A DNA stretch of 64,000 nucleotides from Dasania phycosphaerae (GCF_026891035.1 NZ_JAPTGG010000005.1:62001-126000), one strand, 5' to 3'. Counted from the first letter of the stretch, positions 34,374-44,533 are shown. Notes: generated by a model from the sequence alone, not told the origin. Numbers and translations are program-made.

Positions 34374-35081
34374 TTAAATACCTAAGGAGTCCATTAAATC
34401 GTCGTTTTCTTGGCTGGAAAGGGCGTGGGCGGCAGCTTGTTTGGCTAGGGCACGTTTGTTGGCTTCCTGGCTGATAATATCATCGGGGCAGGTATCAGCT
34501 TCAACCTCAAACTCTTGCAATTCTATAAACTCGGTCTTATCCATGGCCAATTCTAAAAAGAACACATTGTTTTGATTGGTGCTAAAGGCTACGCGGCGTG
34601 ATTGCGCCAAGTCCATATTGGTATCTATAGACATCGATAAACTTTTATTGATTGCCATCATTTTAGGTTGGTTTTGATTGATAACAGTTTGTAGCTCTTT
34701 ACCGATTTGATTGGTGAAATTGCCCACTATCTGATTCATCAGTTCACCCATTACATCACCGACTTCATCAGCCGTGTGTTGGTTGGCTAATTCATCCTCA
34801 GGCATGCCCATGTGAATCATATAGTCGCGGTATAACTCTACCGCCGCCTGGCTGGAAAAGTTAATAATGACTAAGCCAGAAAAACTGCCGTCAAATAGCA
34901 CAAAGCAACCTAAGTCAGGGCGCAGGCTGGTTTTTTGAATTTTTTGCACCATGGCGGAGTGCTTAACAGGTTTACCCGTTGCTGCGCCCAATACCCCAGT
35001 TACTGAGTGACATAACTTAAGCAGTATATCTTCGGTGCTAACGCGCTTATTTTTTGTTTTTTTGGATTTGCTTACAGCCAT
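34374..35081 (-). CDS. DUF3334 (CheX/CheC-like) protein
   Basis: A 235-residue protein of the DUF3334 family, whose members resemble the CheX/CheC chemotaxis phosphatases by overall pattern (about 40-160). The conserved core GKPVKHSAMVQKIQKTSLRPDLGCFVLFDGSFSGLVIINFS and GDVMGELMNQIVGNFTNQI corresponds to the CheX-type E..N signature region, with Glu and Asn in GELMNQIVGN. The C-terminal 35 residues are acidic and polar. The role is probably in motility or signalling, but it stands alone here without che genes. Confidence 0.8.
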   Translation of the reverse strand: MAVSKSKKTKNKRVSTEDILLKLCHSVTGVLGAATGKPVKHSAMVQKIQKTSLRPDLGCFVLFDGSFSGLVIINFSSQAAVELYRDYMIHMGMPEDELANQHTADEVGDVMGELMNQIVGNFTNQIGKELQTVINQNQPKMMAINKSLSMSIDTNMDLAQSRRVAFSTNQNNVFFLELAMDKTEFIELQEFEVEADTCPDDIISQEANKRALAKQAAAHALSSQENDDLMDSLGI

Positions 35082-35341
35082 GAATATACCTTCTATTACA
35101 ATCTACTGGTCAAACGACTAGCTCTAAAGTGGAATAATTGAGTCGACAACTATAGTGCTTAATTGCCGTTTTGACCATCTTTAGCGTATATCTCAAGGCT
35201 TATATGCGGCTGGTTGACAGCCTTTGCGGGCTATTGTTAGAGTTGCGGCCTAGCTGCGCAGATAGCTAGGCCGTATCCAATGGGCTAGCCAATGGACTAC
35301 GAATAAGCACTGATAAGCACTGTAGAGTAGGCACTGACTGA

Positions 35342-35722
35342 ATGAAGAACATACTGTTCTATATCTTGGCAATATGGGTTGCTGTGCAATCTGTATTGGC
35401 AGCGGCAGATGCTCATCAGGTTCATCAGTCCGATGCCAGTTACCATCCTTTAGCCCAGCAGTTATTAGCCGAATTGGATACGGACGAGCAATTGAGCTCG
35501 CCGCCAGATCAAAGCAGTGACCTTAGCACTACTTCCCCCCAAAAAACCGTTACTGTGCTGGATTGTCAGCACTGCTGCCATTGCCATGGTCAGCTAGCCA
35601 AAATACTGGTTTATAGCATGTTCAATGCTAATTTCTCTATTGCTGAAGCGCAGTTTGTTGATTATAGCCACACCCTGCTTAGCGCTCACCCCAACTCCTT
35701 GTTTCGCCCTCCTAGAGTTTAA
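35342..35722 (+). CDS. CzcI-like small exported Cys/His-rich protein
   Basis: A 126-residue protein with an N-terminal signal peptide (MKNILFYILAIWVAVQSVLA), several histidines right after it, and a metal-ligand-like cluster DCQHCCHCHG at about 74-83. It ends FRPPRV. Small periplasmic proteins of this kind (CzcI) precede czcCBA in metal-resistance operons and modulate the response. Placement 81 bp before the OMP gene supports that reading. The similarity is by pattern only. Confidence 0.65.
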   Translation: MKNILFYILAIWVAVQSVLAAADAHQVHQSDASYHPLAQQLLAELDTDEQLSSPPDQSSDLSTTSPQKTVTVLDCQHCCHCHGQLAKILVYSMFNANFSIAEAQFVDYSHTLLSAHPNSLFRPPRV

Positions 35723-35803
35723 CCCTCCTTAGTCAACGCGATGAGTCGACGCCATTAGTGGCCGTCGCTTATTGGTATTACAGGATAAATCTAGGATGAA
35801 ACC

Positions 35804-37174
35804 ATGTTTTTATTATATGCCACGCATACTGCGTGCCGCCGCCTATACAAGTTTAATAGCCTGGTAGTAGGGCTATCAATCACGCTGCTGTTCACTACTT
35901 CGGCGCAGGCCGCCGGCAGTACTTTGAGCTTGGCCCAGGCCATACAGCAGGCGCTTAGCGCCAACCCCAGTTTAAAAAGTTTTCACTTTCGCGAGCAGCA
36001 ACTCAACAGCCAATTGGCCAGTGCCAAGCTCAGCCCCGCCTATGAGTTGGGGCTAGAGCTAGCAAACTTTGCCGGCTCTGGCGAGTTTAAAGACTTCGAT
36101 CAGGCCGAAGCCACAGTATCGCTGTCGTCCACCCTGGAGTTAGGGGGCAAGCGCGATGCCCGCATTGCTGTAGCCCAGCGCAGTCGCAGCCAGTTTGAAA
36201 CCCAGCGCGAGCTAGAAACCCTAAGCTTGCTGGGCGAGGTAACCCGCCGCTATGTGGCGGTGTTAGCCGCGCAGCAGCGCCTAGCCCTGGCTAACAGTGC
36301 CGAGGCCTTGGCGAAAGAGGCCCGCAATGCCGTGGCCAAACGCGCCCAAGCTGGGGCCAGCCCCAAAGCCGAATTAAAACGCGCCGAAGCTGCCGCCAAG
36401 CAAGCCCATCTCAGCGTCTATGCCGAGCAGCAGCAATTGCGCTATTTAAAAGTGGCCTTGGCAGCGTTGTGGGGTAGTGACAAAGTCAGTTTCGAGTCAG
36501 TGAGTGGGGACTTATACGCCTTTGCTGAGGATGTTGGCTTTGAGGCGCTGTTTACACGCTTGGCGGCTAACCCCGCGATACAGTTGTTTACCGCCGAGCA
36601 GCGTTTAAAAGAGGCTGAGCTGAGTTTGGCCAAAACCGCAGCCAGCATGGATATTAATTGGTCGCTGGGCGTAAAGCATATGTCGGCTAGCGACGATACT
36701 GCGCTAGTGGCAGGGTTTAGCATGCCCTTGTTCACTGGCAGCCGCAATGCTGCGGCACGGCGTGCCGCCACCGCTGCCAGTAATGCTGTGGCTGTGCGCA
36801 AAGAGGCTGCCTTGCTTACTTTACGCACGCAATTGTTTGGCGCTTATAGCAATCGCCAGCAGGCCATACACATAGCCCAAGACCTGCGCCAAGAAATAAT
36901 CCCGGCGCTGCAAACTGCCTTGCAGGAAACCAAACAAGCCTACCAGCGTGGCCGTTATAGCTATCTCGATTATGTTAGCGCTCAACAAGAGCTACTCAAT
37001 GCCCAGCGTAGCTTAATTGCCGCTGCCAGTACCGCGCTGCGTTACGGTGCCGATATAGAGCAGCTTACCGCTCAGCCGCTGGCTGCTAGCCATTATCTTT
37101 CTAGCGGTCTTTCCAGCCATTACCTTTCAAATAGTAACGGCAGCGCACCAACTTTGACAGGATTACAACCATGA
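35804..37174 (+). CDS. czcC: Heavy-metal efflux outer-membrane protein, CzcC/TolC family
   Basis: A 456-residue TolC-fold outer-membrane factor. The leader is hydrophobic, ending SAQAAG. Two repeats of long coiled-coil helices follow, with family patterns SLAQAIQQALSANPSL and ELGLELANFAGSG in the first, and NAAARRAATAASNAV and RYSYLDYVSAQQELLNAQ in the second. It forms the outer channel for the CzcBA pump. Its stop overlaps the czcB start by 4 nt, so translation is coupled. Confidence 0.9.
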   Translation: MFLLYATHTACRRLYKFNSLVVGLSITLLFTTSAQAAGSTLSLAQAIQQALSANPSLKSFHFREQQLNSQLASAKLSPAYELGLELANFAGSGEFKDFDQAEATVSLSSTLELGGKRDARIAVAQRSRSQFETQRELETLSLLGEVTRRYVAVLAAQQRLALANSAEALAKEARNAVAKRAQAGASPKAELKRAEAAAKQAHLSVYAEQQQLRYLKVALAALWGSDKVSFESVSGDLYAFAEDVGFEALFTRLAANPAIQLFTAEQRLKEAELSLAKTAASMDINWSLGVKHMSASDDTALVAGFSMPLFTGSRNAAARRAATAASNAVAVRKEAALLTLRTQLFGAYSNRQQAIHIAQDLRQEIIPALQTALQETKQAYQRGRYSYLDYVSAQQELLNAQRSLIAAASTALRYGADIEQLTAQPLAASHYLSSGLSSHYLSNSNGSAPTLTGLQP

Positions 37175-38064
37175 AAATGATTGCTTTATCACCGTACTTT
37201 TTTGTATTGCTTTTTAGCGGCAAGGTTTTTTATGCCCAGGCCGATGCTGACCATCATGCAGAGGCGATCACTATAAACCCCGCCATCGCCCAACAGTCAG
37301 GTATTAGCACCGCCCCAGCAGGGGCAGGTGAGATACATCAAACCCTTAGTCTGTATGGCAGAGTAGTGGCCGATGCCGATTCGGTTAGCCATATACGGGC
37401 GCGTTTTCCCGGCACTCTGGTCAAGGTGAATGCCAAACTGGGTGAGCGGGTCAATAAGGGGGATGTGCTAGCCGAGGTGGAATCCAACGATAGCCTCAGG
37501 CGCTATCAACTCACCGCACCGCTAAGTGGCATAGTAAGCGAGCGCCATGCCAGCGTGGGTGAAAGCACCGGCGCACAAGTACTATTTACCGTGGCCAACT
37601 TTGATCAGCTGTGGGCCGAGTTACGTATTTTCCCCAGCCAAATGGCGGCGGCCAAGGTGGGGCAGGCGGTTAGCTTAAAACTGGGCGATGCCCAGCTAAG
37701 TACGCAGTTAACACATATTATTCCCGGCGTTAATGATCAGGCTTTTGTCTTGGCCAGGGCAGCTATTGATAACCGCAGCGCGCTGTGGGCACCGGGTATG
37801 CTGGTTGCTGCAGAGCTGAGCATTAGTCGGCAAACCCTACCCTTAGTGGTGGATAATCTAGCCTTGCAATCCATAGCCGGTCAAACGCTAGTGTTTGTAA
37901 AGGAGGGCAATAAATATGAAGCCAGGCCATTAACTTTAGGCCGCAGCGACAGCCACTATAGCGAAGTGTTAGCAGGGCTAAGTGTTGGTGAAAACTATGT
38001 ATTAACTAACAGCTATGTACTCAAAGCCGACTTGCAAAAGTCTGGTGCCGAGCATCAACACTAA
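37171..38064 (+). CDS. czcB: Heavy-metal efflux RND periplasmic adaptor, CzcB type
   Basis: A 297-residue membrane-fusion protein. It has a signal peptide, a histidine-bearing N-terminus (ADADHHAEAITI), lipoyl-like halves (IRARFPGTLVKVNAKLGERVNKGDVLAEVES and LTAPLSGIVSERHASVGESTGA), and a beta-barrel domain from about 150. It is shorter than classical CzcB of 520 residues, lacking a long helical hairpin. It links the czcA pump to the czcC channel. Overlaps czcC by 4 nt; czcA starts 12 bp after it. Confidence 0.9.
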   Translation: MKMIALSPYFFVLLFSGKVFYAQADADHHAEAITINPAIAQQSGISTAPAGAGEIHQTLSLYGRVVADADSVSHIRARFPGTLVKVNAKLGERVNKGDVLAEVESNDSLRRYQLTAPLSGIVSERHASVGESTGAQVLFTVANFDQLWAELRIFPSQMAAAKVGQAVSLKLGDAQLSTQLTHIIPGVNDQAFVLARAAIDNRSALWAPGMLVAAELSISRQTLPLVVDNLALQSIAGQTLVFVKEGNKYEARPLTLGRSDSHYSEVLAGLSVGENYVLTNSYVLKADLQKSGAEHQH

Positions 38065-38076
38065 TAGGGGCTGATC

Positions 38077-41000
38077 ATGATAGAAAATTTATTGCGCCTC
38101 GCTATAACGCGGCGCTGGTTAATGATGTCATTCATACTTGTACTGGTCGGCGCAGGCTTGTGGAGTTATCAACAATTACCTATAGATGCGGTACCCGATA
38201 TTACCAATGTGCAAGTACAAATTAATACTCAGGCGCCCGGTTATTCGCCGTTGGAATCTGAACAGCGTATTACTTACCCAGTAGAAACGGCACTGGCAGG
38301 CATACCGAATTTATCTTATAGCCGCTCCTTATCGCGCTACGGTTTGTCGCAGGTAACGGCGGTATTTTCTGAGGGTACGGATTTATATTTTGCTCGCAGT
38401 TTAATTACTCAACGCTTGGGCGCGATTAAAAGCAAACTGCCGCCCGGTATAGAGCCAGAGCTTGGCCCTATAGCCACAGGCTTAGGCGAAATATTTTCCT
38501 ATACCGTGTCGGCAAGCGCTGATGCCGTGCAAGCCAATGGCCAAGCCTATGACGCCACGGCCTTGCGTGAAATTCAGGATTGGATAATCAAACCGCAGCT
38601 GGCCTTGGTGCCCGGCGTTACCGAAATTAACACCATAGGGGGTTACGACAAGCAATACCACATCACCCCTAAGCTACAGAGCCTATTGCAATTTGATATC
38701 AGCATGGCCGATATCAGTTTGGCTTTGCGTAACAATAATAGTAATCGTGGTGCCGGTTTTATAGAAAGCAACGGCCAGCAGTTATTGGTGCGCTCACCGG
38801 GGCAGCTGCAAAACCTGTATGAGATTGAGCAGGTAGTGGTTAAAACTATTAACGGTACACCTATAAAAATTGCCGACATAGCCGAAGTGGCTATAGGCAA
38901 AGAGTTACGCACCGGCGCTGCCACCCGCGATGGCCGCGAAACAGTATTGGGTACGGCCATGATGTTAGTGGGCGAAAACTCCCGTGCGGTTGCTGCAGCC
39001 TTGGCTGAGCGTTTACAGCAGGTGCAGCAATCACTGCCTGATGGGGTTAAGGTTGAAGCGGTTTACGATAGAACCCAGCTAGTAGACAAAGCCATAAACA
39101 CGGTGAAAAAAAATCTTTTAGAAGGCGCGTTACTGGTTATCGCGGTATTGTTTATTTTATTAGGCAATATACGTGCGGCCTTAATTACCGCAGCGGTTAT
39201 TCCCTTGGCGATGTTGGCCACTATTACCGGCATGGTGCAAGCTGGGGTGTCAGCTAATTTAATGAGTCTGGGAGCCTTGGACTTTGGTTTAATCGTCGAT
39301 GGCGCTGTCATCATAGTAGAAAACGCCATACGCCGTTTAGCACAAGCACAGCAGGGCCGGGGTAATGTGCTGCCCTTAAAAGAGCGCTTGCAGTTAGTGT
39401 ATGAAGCCAGCAATGAAGTCATACGGCCCAGCTTATTTGGCGTGTTAATTATTACTGTGGTCTACATCCCCTTGTTTAGTTTAACCGGGGTAGAGGGCAA
39501 AATGTTTCAACCTATGGCAGCCACGGTGGTAATGGCTTTGTTGGCGGCTTTGGTTTTTTCTTTAACCATGGTACCGGCTGCCGTAGCTATTTTTATGAAT
39601 AATAAAATTAGCGAAAAAGAAAGCGTGGTCATTAGCGCGGCTAAGTCTGGCTACCAACCGGCTTTACAGTTTGCCCTGCAGCAACGCTGGCCGGTGTTAG
39701 CTATAGCGCTGCTATTGTTGCTATTGGCTACGGGCTTGGCTAGCCGCATGGGTTCTGAATTTGTGCCGCAGCTTAATGAAGGTGATATCGCCTTACATGC
39801 TATGCGCATACCGGGCACGGGATTGGAACAATCGGTAAATATGCAAATTTTATTAGAGCAGCATATCTTAGATTTTCCACAGGTGGCGAAAGTGTTTTCA
39901 AAAATTGGCACACCTGAGGTGGCTACCGACCCCATGCCGCCCAATGTGGCCGATACCTTGGTAATGTTAAAACCGCGCAGTGCCTGGCCAGACCCTAACT
40001 TACCGCAGGCTGAGTTAGTGCAAAACATAGAGGCGGCAATAACGCAATTGCCGGGTAATAATTACGAATTTACCCAGCCTATAGAAATGCGTTTTAACGA
40101 ATTGATTTCGGGGGTGCGGGCAGATTTAGGCATTAAAGTTTTTGGTGATGACTTGTCGCAGTTGCAGCAGTCAGCGCAACAAATTTTAGCTGTGCTGCAA
40201 AGCATGCCCGCCGCGGCTGATGCCAGAGTGGAGCAAGTCTCTGGCCTGCCCATGTTATCTATCATACCCAAGCGTATGGCTATCGCTAGCTACGGTTTAA
40301 ATGTGATGCAGCTGCAAGATTTAGTGGCTACAGCCATAGGTGGCGAAGCAGCGGGCTTGATGTTTGAAGGCGACAGGCGTTTTCAATTAGTGGTTAGGTT
40401 GGCAGAAGATTTACGCCGCGATGTAAATGCCTTGAAACAACTACCCGTGCCTTTGGCCGGTGGTGGCTATGTGCCTTTAGCAGAGGTGGCAAGCATAGAG
40501 TTAGCGCCTGCGCCCAATCAAATTAGCCGCGAAAACGGCAAGCGCCGGGTAGTGGTTACCGCCAATGTTAGGGGGCAGGATTTGGGCTCTTTTGTGGCGG
40601 AGGTTAAGCAGCGCATAAACCAACAAGTGAAATTACCCGCCGGTTATTGGCTGGATTACGGCGGCAGTTTTGAACAATTGCAATCCGCCAGTCAGCGTTT
40701 ATCCATAGTGGTGCCGGTAACACTGTTGATTATTTTAGGCCTGTTAGTTATGGCTTTTAATTCATTAAAAGATGCCCTGATTATTTTTACCGGCGTGCCC
40801 TTGGCCTTAACCGGCGGTGTATTTGCCTTATGGTTGCGGGATATGCCGCTGTCGATTTCAGCGGGGGTGGGATTTATCGCGCTATCGGGTGTGGCAGTAC
40901 TCAATGGTTTGGTGATGCTGTCGTTTATACGCCAGCTCTGGCATCAGCACGGCGACTTACTAAGCGCCATAATCGATGGTGCGGTGATACGCCTGCGGCC

Positions 41001-41187
41001 GGTATTAATGACAGCCTTGGTGGCTAGCTTAGGTTTTGTACCCATGGCCTTAAACACCGGCACCGGTGCCGAAGTACAAAGGCCCTTGGCTACGGTGGTG
41101 ATAGGGGGAATAATTTCGTCAACTTTATTAACGCTGTTTGTGCTGCCGATTTTGTACCGCTTAGCACATGCAAAAGATAAACGATAA
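38077..41187 (+). CDS. czcA: Heavy-metal efflux RND pump, CzcA type
   Basis: A 1036-residue inner-membrane RND transporter with twelve transmembrane helices and two large periplasmic loops. The HME signature in helix 4, ALDFGLIVDGAVIIVEN at about residues 400-416, has the two aspartates and glutamate characteristic of the CzcA group exporting Zn2+/Co2+/Cd2+, not the Cu+/Ag+-type CusA pattern. Other cues: QINTQAPGYSPLESEQRITYPVE at the N-terminus and PRSAWPDPNLPQAELVQ. It is the last gene of the operon. No metal-responsive regulator is adjacent. Confidence 0.94.
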   Translation: MIENLLRLAITRRWLMMSFILVLVGAGLWSYQQLPIDAVPDITNVQVQINTQAPGYSPLESEQRITYPVETALAGIPNLSYSRSLSRYGLSQVTAVFSEGTDLYFARSLITQRLGAIKSKLPPGIEPELGPIATGLGEIFSYTVSASADAVQANGQAYDATALREIQDWIIKPQLALVPGVTEINTIGGYDKQYHITPKLQSLLQFDISMADISLALRNNNSNRGAGFIESNGQQLLVRSPGQLQNLYEIEQVVVKTINGTPIKIADIAEVAIGKELRTGAATRDGRETVLGTAMMLVGENSRAVAAALAERLQQVQQSLPDGVKVEAVYDRTQLVDKAINTVKKNLLEGALLVIAVLFILLGNIRAALITAAVIPLAMLATITGMVQAGVSANLMSLGALDFGLIVDGAVIIVENAIRRLAQAQQGRGNVLPLKERLQLVYEASNEVIRPSLFGVLIITVVYIPLFSLTGVEGKMFQPMAATVVMALLAALVFSLTMVPAAVAIFMNNKISEKESVVISAAKSGYQPALQFALQQRWPVLAIALLLLLLATGLASRMGSEFVPQLNEGDIALHAMRIPGTGLEQSVNMQILLEQHILDFPQVAKVFSKIGTPEVATDPMPPNVADTLVMLKPRSAWPDPNLPQAELVQNIEAAITQLPGNNYEFTQPIEMRFNELISGVRADLGIKVFGDDLSQLQQSAQQILAVLQSMPAAADARVEQVSGLPMLSIIPKRMAIASYGLNVMQLQDLVATAIGGEAAGLMFEGDRRFQLVVRLAEDLRRDVNALKQLPVPLAGGGYVPLAEVASIELAPAPNQISRENGKRRVVVTANVRGQDLGSFVAEVKQRINQQVKLPAGYWLDYGGSFEQLQSASQRLSIVVPVTLLIILGLLVMAFNSLKDALIIFTGVPLALTGGVFALWLRDMPLSISAGVGFIALSGVAVLNGLVMLSFIRQLWHQHGDLLSAIIDGAVIRLRPVLMTALVASLGFVPMALNTGTGAEVQRPLATVVIGGIISSTLLTLFVLPILYRLAHAKDKR

Positions 41188-41195
41188 GCGCTGAT

Positions 41196-41244
41196 AAAAA
41201 AGCAGGGGCATATAGCCCCTGCAAAAATCAGGTGGAGACCTGAT
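41196..41244 (-). terminator. Tandem terminator hairpins after aruI
   Basis: On the minus strand two hairpins follow the aruI stop: ATCAGGT-CTCC-ACCTGAT (41227-41244), then GCAGGGGC/GCCCCTGC (41202-41222). Each is followed by a run of T on that strand. They also separate the convergent czcA gene. Confidence 0.75.
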
Positions 41245-41274
41245 GAAAAATAAACAGTGAACTAGTTATAGAAA

Positions 41275-42867
41275 CTAGCTAGCAGGTAAAAAATCTGCCT
41301 CTACCACTTCAATTAAAGTAGGCACCGTTTGCTGCTGTGCGGCACGTAGTTGCTCGGTTAATTCATCCAAATTATGAGCGCGGTAAGCGGGGCAGCCGTA
41401 GGCTTGTGCTATGGCCTTAAAGTCTGGGGTGTAAATATCACAGGCTATAGGCTCCATGCCTGCATCGACAAAGTTTTGGGCAATCATTTCATAGCGTTGG
41501 TTATTCCACACTACTATGGCCACGGGGATTTGCGCTTCTATGGCGGTGGAGAGTTCATTGATGGTGAACTGCAGGCCACCATCACCAATTAAACTGATTA
41601 CGGGTAATTCGGGCTGGCCTAATTTGGCACCAAAGGCGGCAGGTAGGGCGTAGCCCAAAGTACCGTAGCCGGTGGCGGCGCTGGCAAAGCGGCGGGCGGC
41701 GGGGGCGTCGTATTGCAGGCCAGCAAAGTAGGCGGGCTGAGTGGAGTCGCCCACTAAAATAGCGCCGGGCAGGGCAACTTGCAGTTGGCTTAAAAAGGCT
41801 TGGAAGCCAGCTACATCATCTACTTTGCGGGCGGCACTGGCGGCGGCGGTGCGCGCGGCACCATTGCTGCAAGGCTGTTTGAGTAAGGGCGTTAAAGCTT
41901 GTGCAAATAAGCCCGAGTCAGCTTGAATCGCAAGATGCGGCAACACATTGCGGCTGAGTTGGGCGCGGTCTATATCCACGCGTATGATTTTGGCGCTGCC
42001 CATATCGAATTGGCCGGTAAAGAAAAAGTCGTAATCGGTTTCGCCAAACTCTGTGCCTATGGCCAACAACACATCCGCATTTTGAAATAATTCGCGGCTG
42101 GCGGTTTGCGAGGGACTGCCGCCCACATACAGCGGGTGTGCGGGGGGCAGTATGCCCTTGGCATTGTGGGTGGTGGTGACGGGGGCACCCAAAGCTTCGG
42201 CCAGTGCCAGCATGTCTTGAGCAGCACCGGCGGCACCGCCGCCTAATAGCAATACCGGATTGGCCGCATTGTTTAATAGTTCGGCTGCGGCCTGTAGTGC
42301 GTCACTAGCCGGGGCAGCTTTGCTGGGCAGCGGCCAGGTTTGTACAGGCACATGGTCGGCATTGGCGGTGATCACGTTCAGTGGCATGGTGATGTGTACC
42401 GGGCCGGGGCGTTCGCTATTGAAAATAGCAAAGGCTCTGGCCATTACCTGCGGTAATTCGTCGGGCCTAGCTAAGGTGTGAGCCCATACCGAGCACTCGG
42501 CCATGGCGGCTTGCAAGTCGCGGGTTTCATGCAGGCGGCCTTCGCCCAAGCCTTTTTGCCAGCTGTTGTTGTCGGCAGAAATCACTAACATGGGCACAGA
42601 GTCTTGCTTGGCTTGGCCCATAGCGGTAGCGATATTGTAAGCACCGGGGCCCGATACGGTTACACAGGCGGCGGGTTTGCCGGTGACTCTAGCGTAGCCA
42701 TCGGCCATAAAGCCCGCACCTTGTTCATGGCGCGGGGTAACGTGGCGCATCTTGGTTTGCGGAATACCGCGGTACAGCTCTATGGTGTGGGTGCCGGGGA
42801 TGCCAAAAATAGTATCCACGCCATAGGCTTCTAATAATTTTGCTAATACTTCACCACAAGTGGCCAT
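41275..42867 (-). CDS. aruI: 2-ketoarginine (5-guanidino-2-oxopentanoate) decarboxylase-like ThDP enzyme
   Basis: A 530-residue ThDP enzyme. The N-terminus MATCGEVLAKLLEAYGVDTIFGIPGTHTIELYRGIPQ with catalytic Glu in HVTPRHEQGAGFMADGYARV is that of the AruI group from Pseudomonas. The ThDP-Mg motif begins GDGGLQFTINELSTAIE and ends WNNQRYE. AruI turns 2-ketoarginine into 4-guanidinobutyraldehyde in the arginine transaminase pathway. The matching transaminase (aruH) lies about 4 kb away in this window, supporting the call. It forms a two-gene unit with the amidohydrolase upstream. Confidence 0.85.
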   Translation of the reverse strand: MATCGEVLAKLLEAYGVDTIFGIPGTHTIELYRGIPQTKMRHVTPRHEQGAGFMADGYARVTGKPAACVTVSGPGAYNIATAMGQAKQDSVPMLVISADNNSWQKGLGEGRLHETRDLQAAMAECSVWAHTLARPDELPQVMARAFAIFNSERPGPVHITMPLNVITANADHVPVQTWPLPSKAAPASDALQAAAELLNNAANPVLLLGGGAAGAAQDMLALAEALGAPVTTTHNAKGILPPAHPLYVGGSPSQTASRELFQNADVLLAIGTEFGETDYDFFFTGQFDMGSAKIIRVDIDRAQLSRNVLPHLAIQADSGLFAQALTPLLKQPCSNGAARTAAASAARKVDDVAGFQAFLSQLQVALPGAILVGDSTQPAYFAGLQYDAPAARRFASAATGYGTLGYALPAAFGAKLGQPELPVISLIGDGGLQFTINELSTAIEAQIPVAIVVWNNQRYEMIAQNFVDAGMEPIACDIYTPDFKAIAQAYGCPAYRAHNLDELTEQLRAAQQQTVPTLIEVVEADFLPAS

Positions 42868-42928
42868 AACTACCTCTTAAAAATTTGTTCAACGATGTCT
42901 AGTGCGTGTGTTAAGTGCCGCGGCGCGC

Positions 42929-44533
42929 TTAGTTTTTTTCGTGGGGCTGGGTGGGTATCCACCACTCGTGGCCGCGTTCGGTTTGCACATACTCAGGCCA
43001 GCGGAAGTGTATAGGCGCTGGGTAATCACACAGTGGCGCTACCCACTCGCTGCCGCCTATGCCGCCACCGGTGCGCTCGTTAAATTCTTGCTGGGCTTGC
43101 TCTAGCGCGCCGGGCTTGCATAGCAGATCCAAAATAGTTCCGGCTATAGTTTTACCGGCGGTAAAAATCATAGGGTCTATGGTTTCGGCTATGCCACCTA
43201 GGGCGTTCATTACCCAAGCTGGATATTTACCGCCATTGCCGGGGCTTTTTAACATGGGGCGACCTATGTACAAGCGCACGGTAGGGGCGTGCCAGCAGTA
43301 TTCGGTATAGTCATCGGAGGTAAAGTTTTTTTGCCACTCGGGCAATTCTTTACGCAAAATGGTTTCGGCCTCTTGTGGAGTGATCAGTGTTTCTATGTCC
43401 TCCATAAAGGGTTTATCCATCACTTCCATGCCCAGATTTTTTTGTATCTGCTGGGCCTTGGCGATGGCGGCGGGAGTGTTAAATTGCGGTGCGCCAGCTA
43501 GCTCCAGGTTGTCGTAGGTTAATTGCGCCATAGCGTGGTTGGGTAGGCCGGGGCGTGACTTGGCTATCCAATCTTTTTTCCAAGTGCAGTGCGAGGTGCT
43601 GGCAGCTGCTGCGGCGTTTTGGTCCAGGCCGCGCACTATGCGCTCGGCCATTTCTATGGTGGGCACGCGCATAATGTAATGGATTTGGGCAATCTGTGCG
43701 GGCAGGTTGTCGGCGGTGGCTTGGCCAGCCAGGGTAATACTCTCGTTCATAGACCAACCACAACCGGCGGCCACCAAATGCTCTTTTAGCATTTTTGAGT
43801 TGCTGTACATTTGCACCAGTGCATCATTGGCACCGGGCGCGCGCGCCGAGGCGTGTGAGGCGGCGATAGGCGAGTCGGCTTCGCCGCTGTCCAGCCAAGT
43901 TTCGGGGCTGTTGCATTCAAAGGTATACATCACCACAAAGGCGGCACCGCAGTGGGTGTTCCAGCGGGTGGTATTGGTTAGCGGCAACATATAGCAGGGG
44001 TGAAAGCTAATGGCGGCGTCCATATCGTCGTAATAGCCCTTGGCGGCATGCAGCGGTTTGGAGGCGCGTTGCTTTTCGGCGGGCTCGCCCAAAAACTTTA
44101 AGCGGCCGGGGATGTTGTGTTTTTCCATGGCGGCTTTGGCGGCTAAAAAGCCAGCCAGTGAGCCTATGCCCAAAGCTGAGTGAGGGTCGGTGTGGCCTCC
44201 GGCGTGTTTGCTTAAACCGTCGCGGGGCCTTTCAACCACATCCGCCGCTTGGCAGTTGCCGGGCACGGCGTCGTATTCGGCATAGCCACCTATGGTGGGG
44301 CCGCCTGTGCCGTTTTCCCAAGTGGCACAAAAGGCTGTGGGCATACCGGCGGTGCCTTCTTCTACGGTAAAGCCTTCGGCACGCAGTTTTTCTACATACC
44401 AAGCGCAGGAGCGGTACTCGCGCCAGGCGGTTTCGGCGTAGTCAAAAATGGTTTGGTGCCACTGTGAAATTTCAGGGGCTTGTTGCTCTACCCAATCGTG
44501 GGCGCTGGCTGTGTAATCGGGTTTGTTTGGCAT
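42929..44533 (-). CDS. M20-family amidohydrolase, AbgB-like
   Basis: A 534-residue cytoplasmic metallopeptidase-fold protein similar by recall to aminobenzoyl-glutamate hydrolase subunit B. Cues: IFDYAETAWREYRSCAWYVEKLRAEGF at the N-terminus, GGYAEYDAVPGNCQAAD, AGGHTDPHSALGIGSLAGFLAAK, KFLGEPAEKQ, and DAAISFHPCYMLP. The ATG at 44533 is preferred over an upstream in-frame start at 44587. It should hydrolyse an N-acyl amino acid or dipeptide-type amide. It is upstream of aruI with a 61-bp gap, so it probably frees arginine or a derivative for the transaminase pathway. Confidence 0.8.
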   Translation of the reverse strand: MPNKPDYTASAHDWVEQQAPEISQWHQTIFDYAETAWREYRSCAWYVEKLRAEGFTVEEGTAGMPTAFCATWENGTGGPTIGGYAEYDAVPGNCQAADVVERPRDGLSKHAGGHTDPHSALGIGSLAGFLAAKAAMEKHNIPGRLKFLGEPAEKQRASKPLHAAKGYYDDMDAAISFHPCYMLPLTNTTRWNTHCGAAFVVMYTFECNSPETWLDSGEADSPIAASHASARAPGANDALVQMYSNSKMLKEHLVAAGCGWSMNESITLAGQATADNLPAQIAQIHYIMRVPTIEMAERIVRGLDQNAAAAASTSHCTWKKDWIAKSRPGLPNHAMAQLTYDNLELAGAPQFNTPAAIAKAQQIQKNLGMEVMDKPFMEDIETLITPQEAETILRKELPEWQKNFTSDDYTEYCWHAPTVRLYIGRPMLKSPGNGGKYPAWVMNALGGIAETIDPMIFTAGKTIAGTILDLLCKPGALEQAQQEFNERTGGGIGGSEWVAPLCDYPAPIHFRWPEYVQTERGHEWWIPTQPHEKN

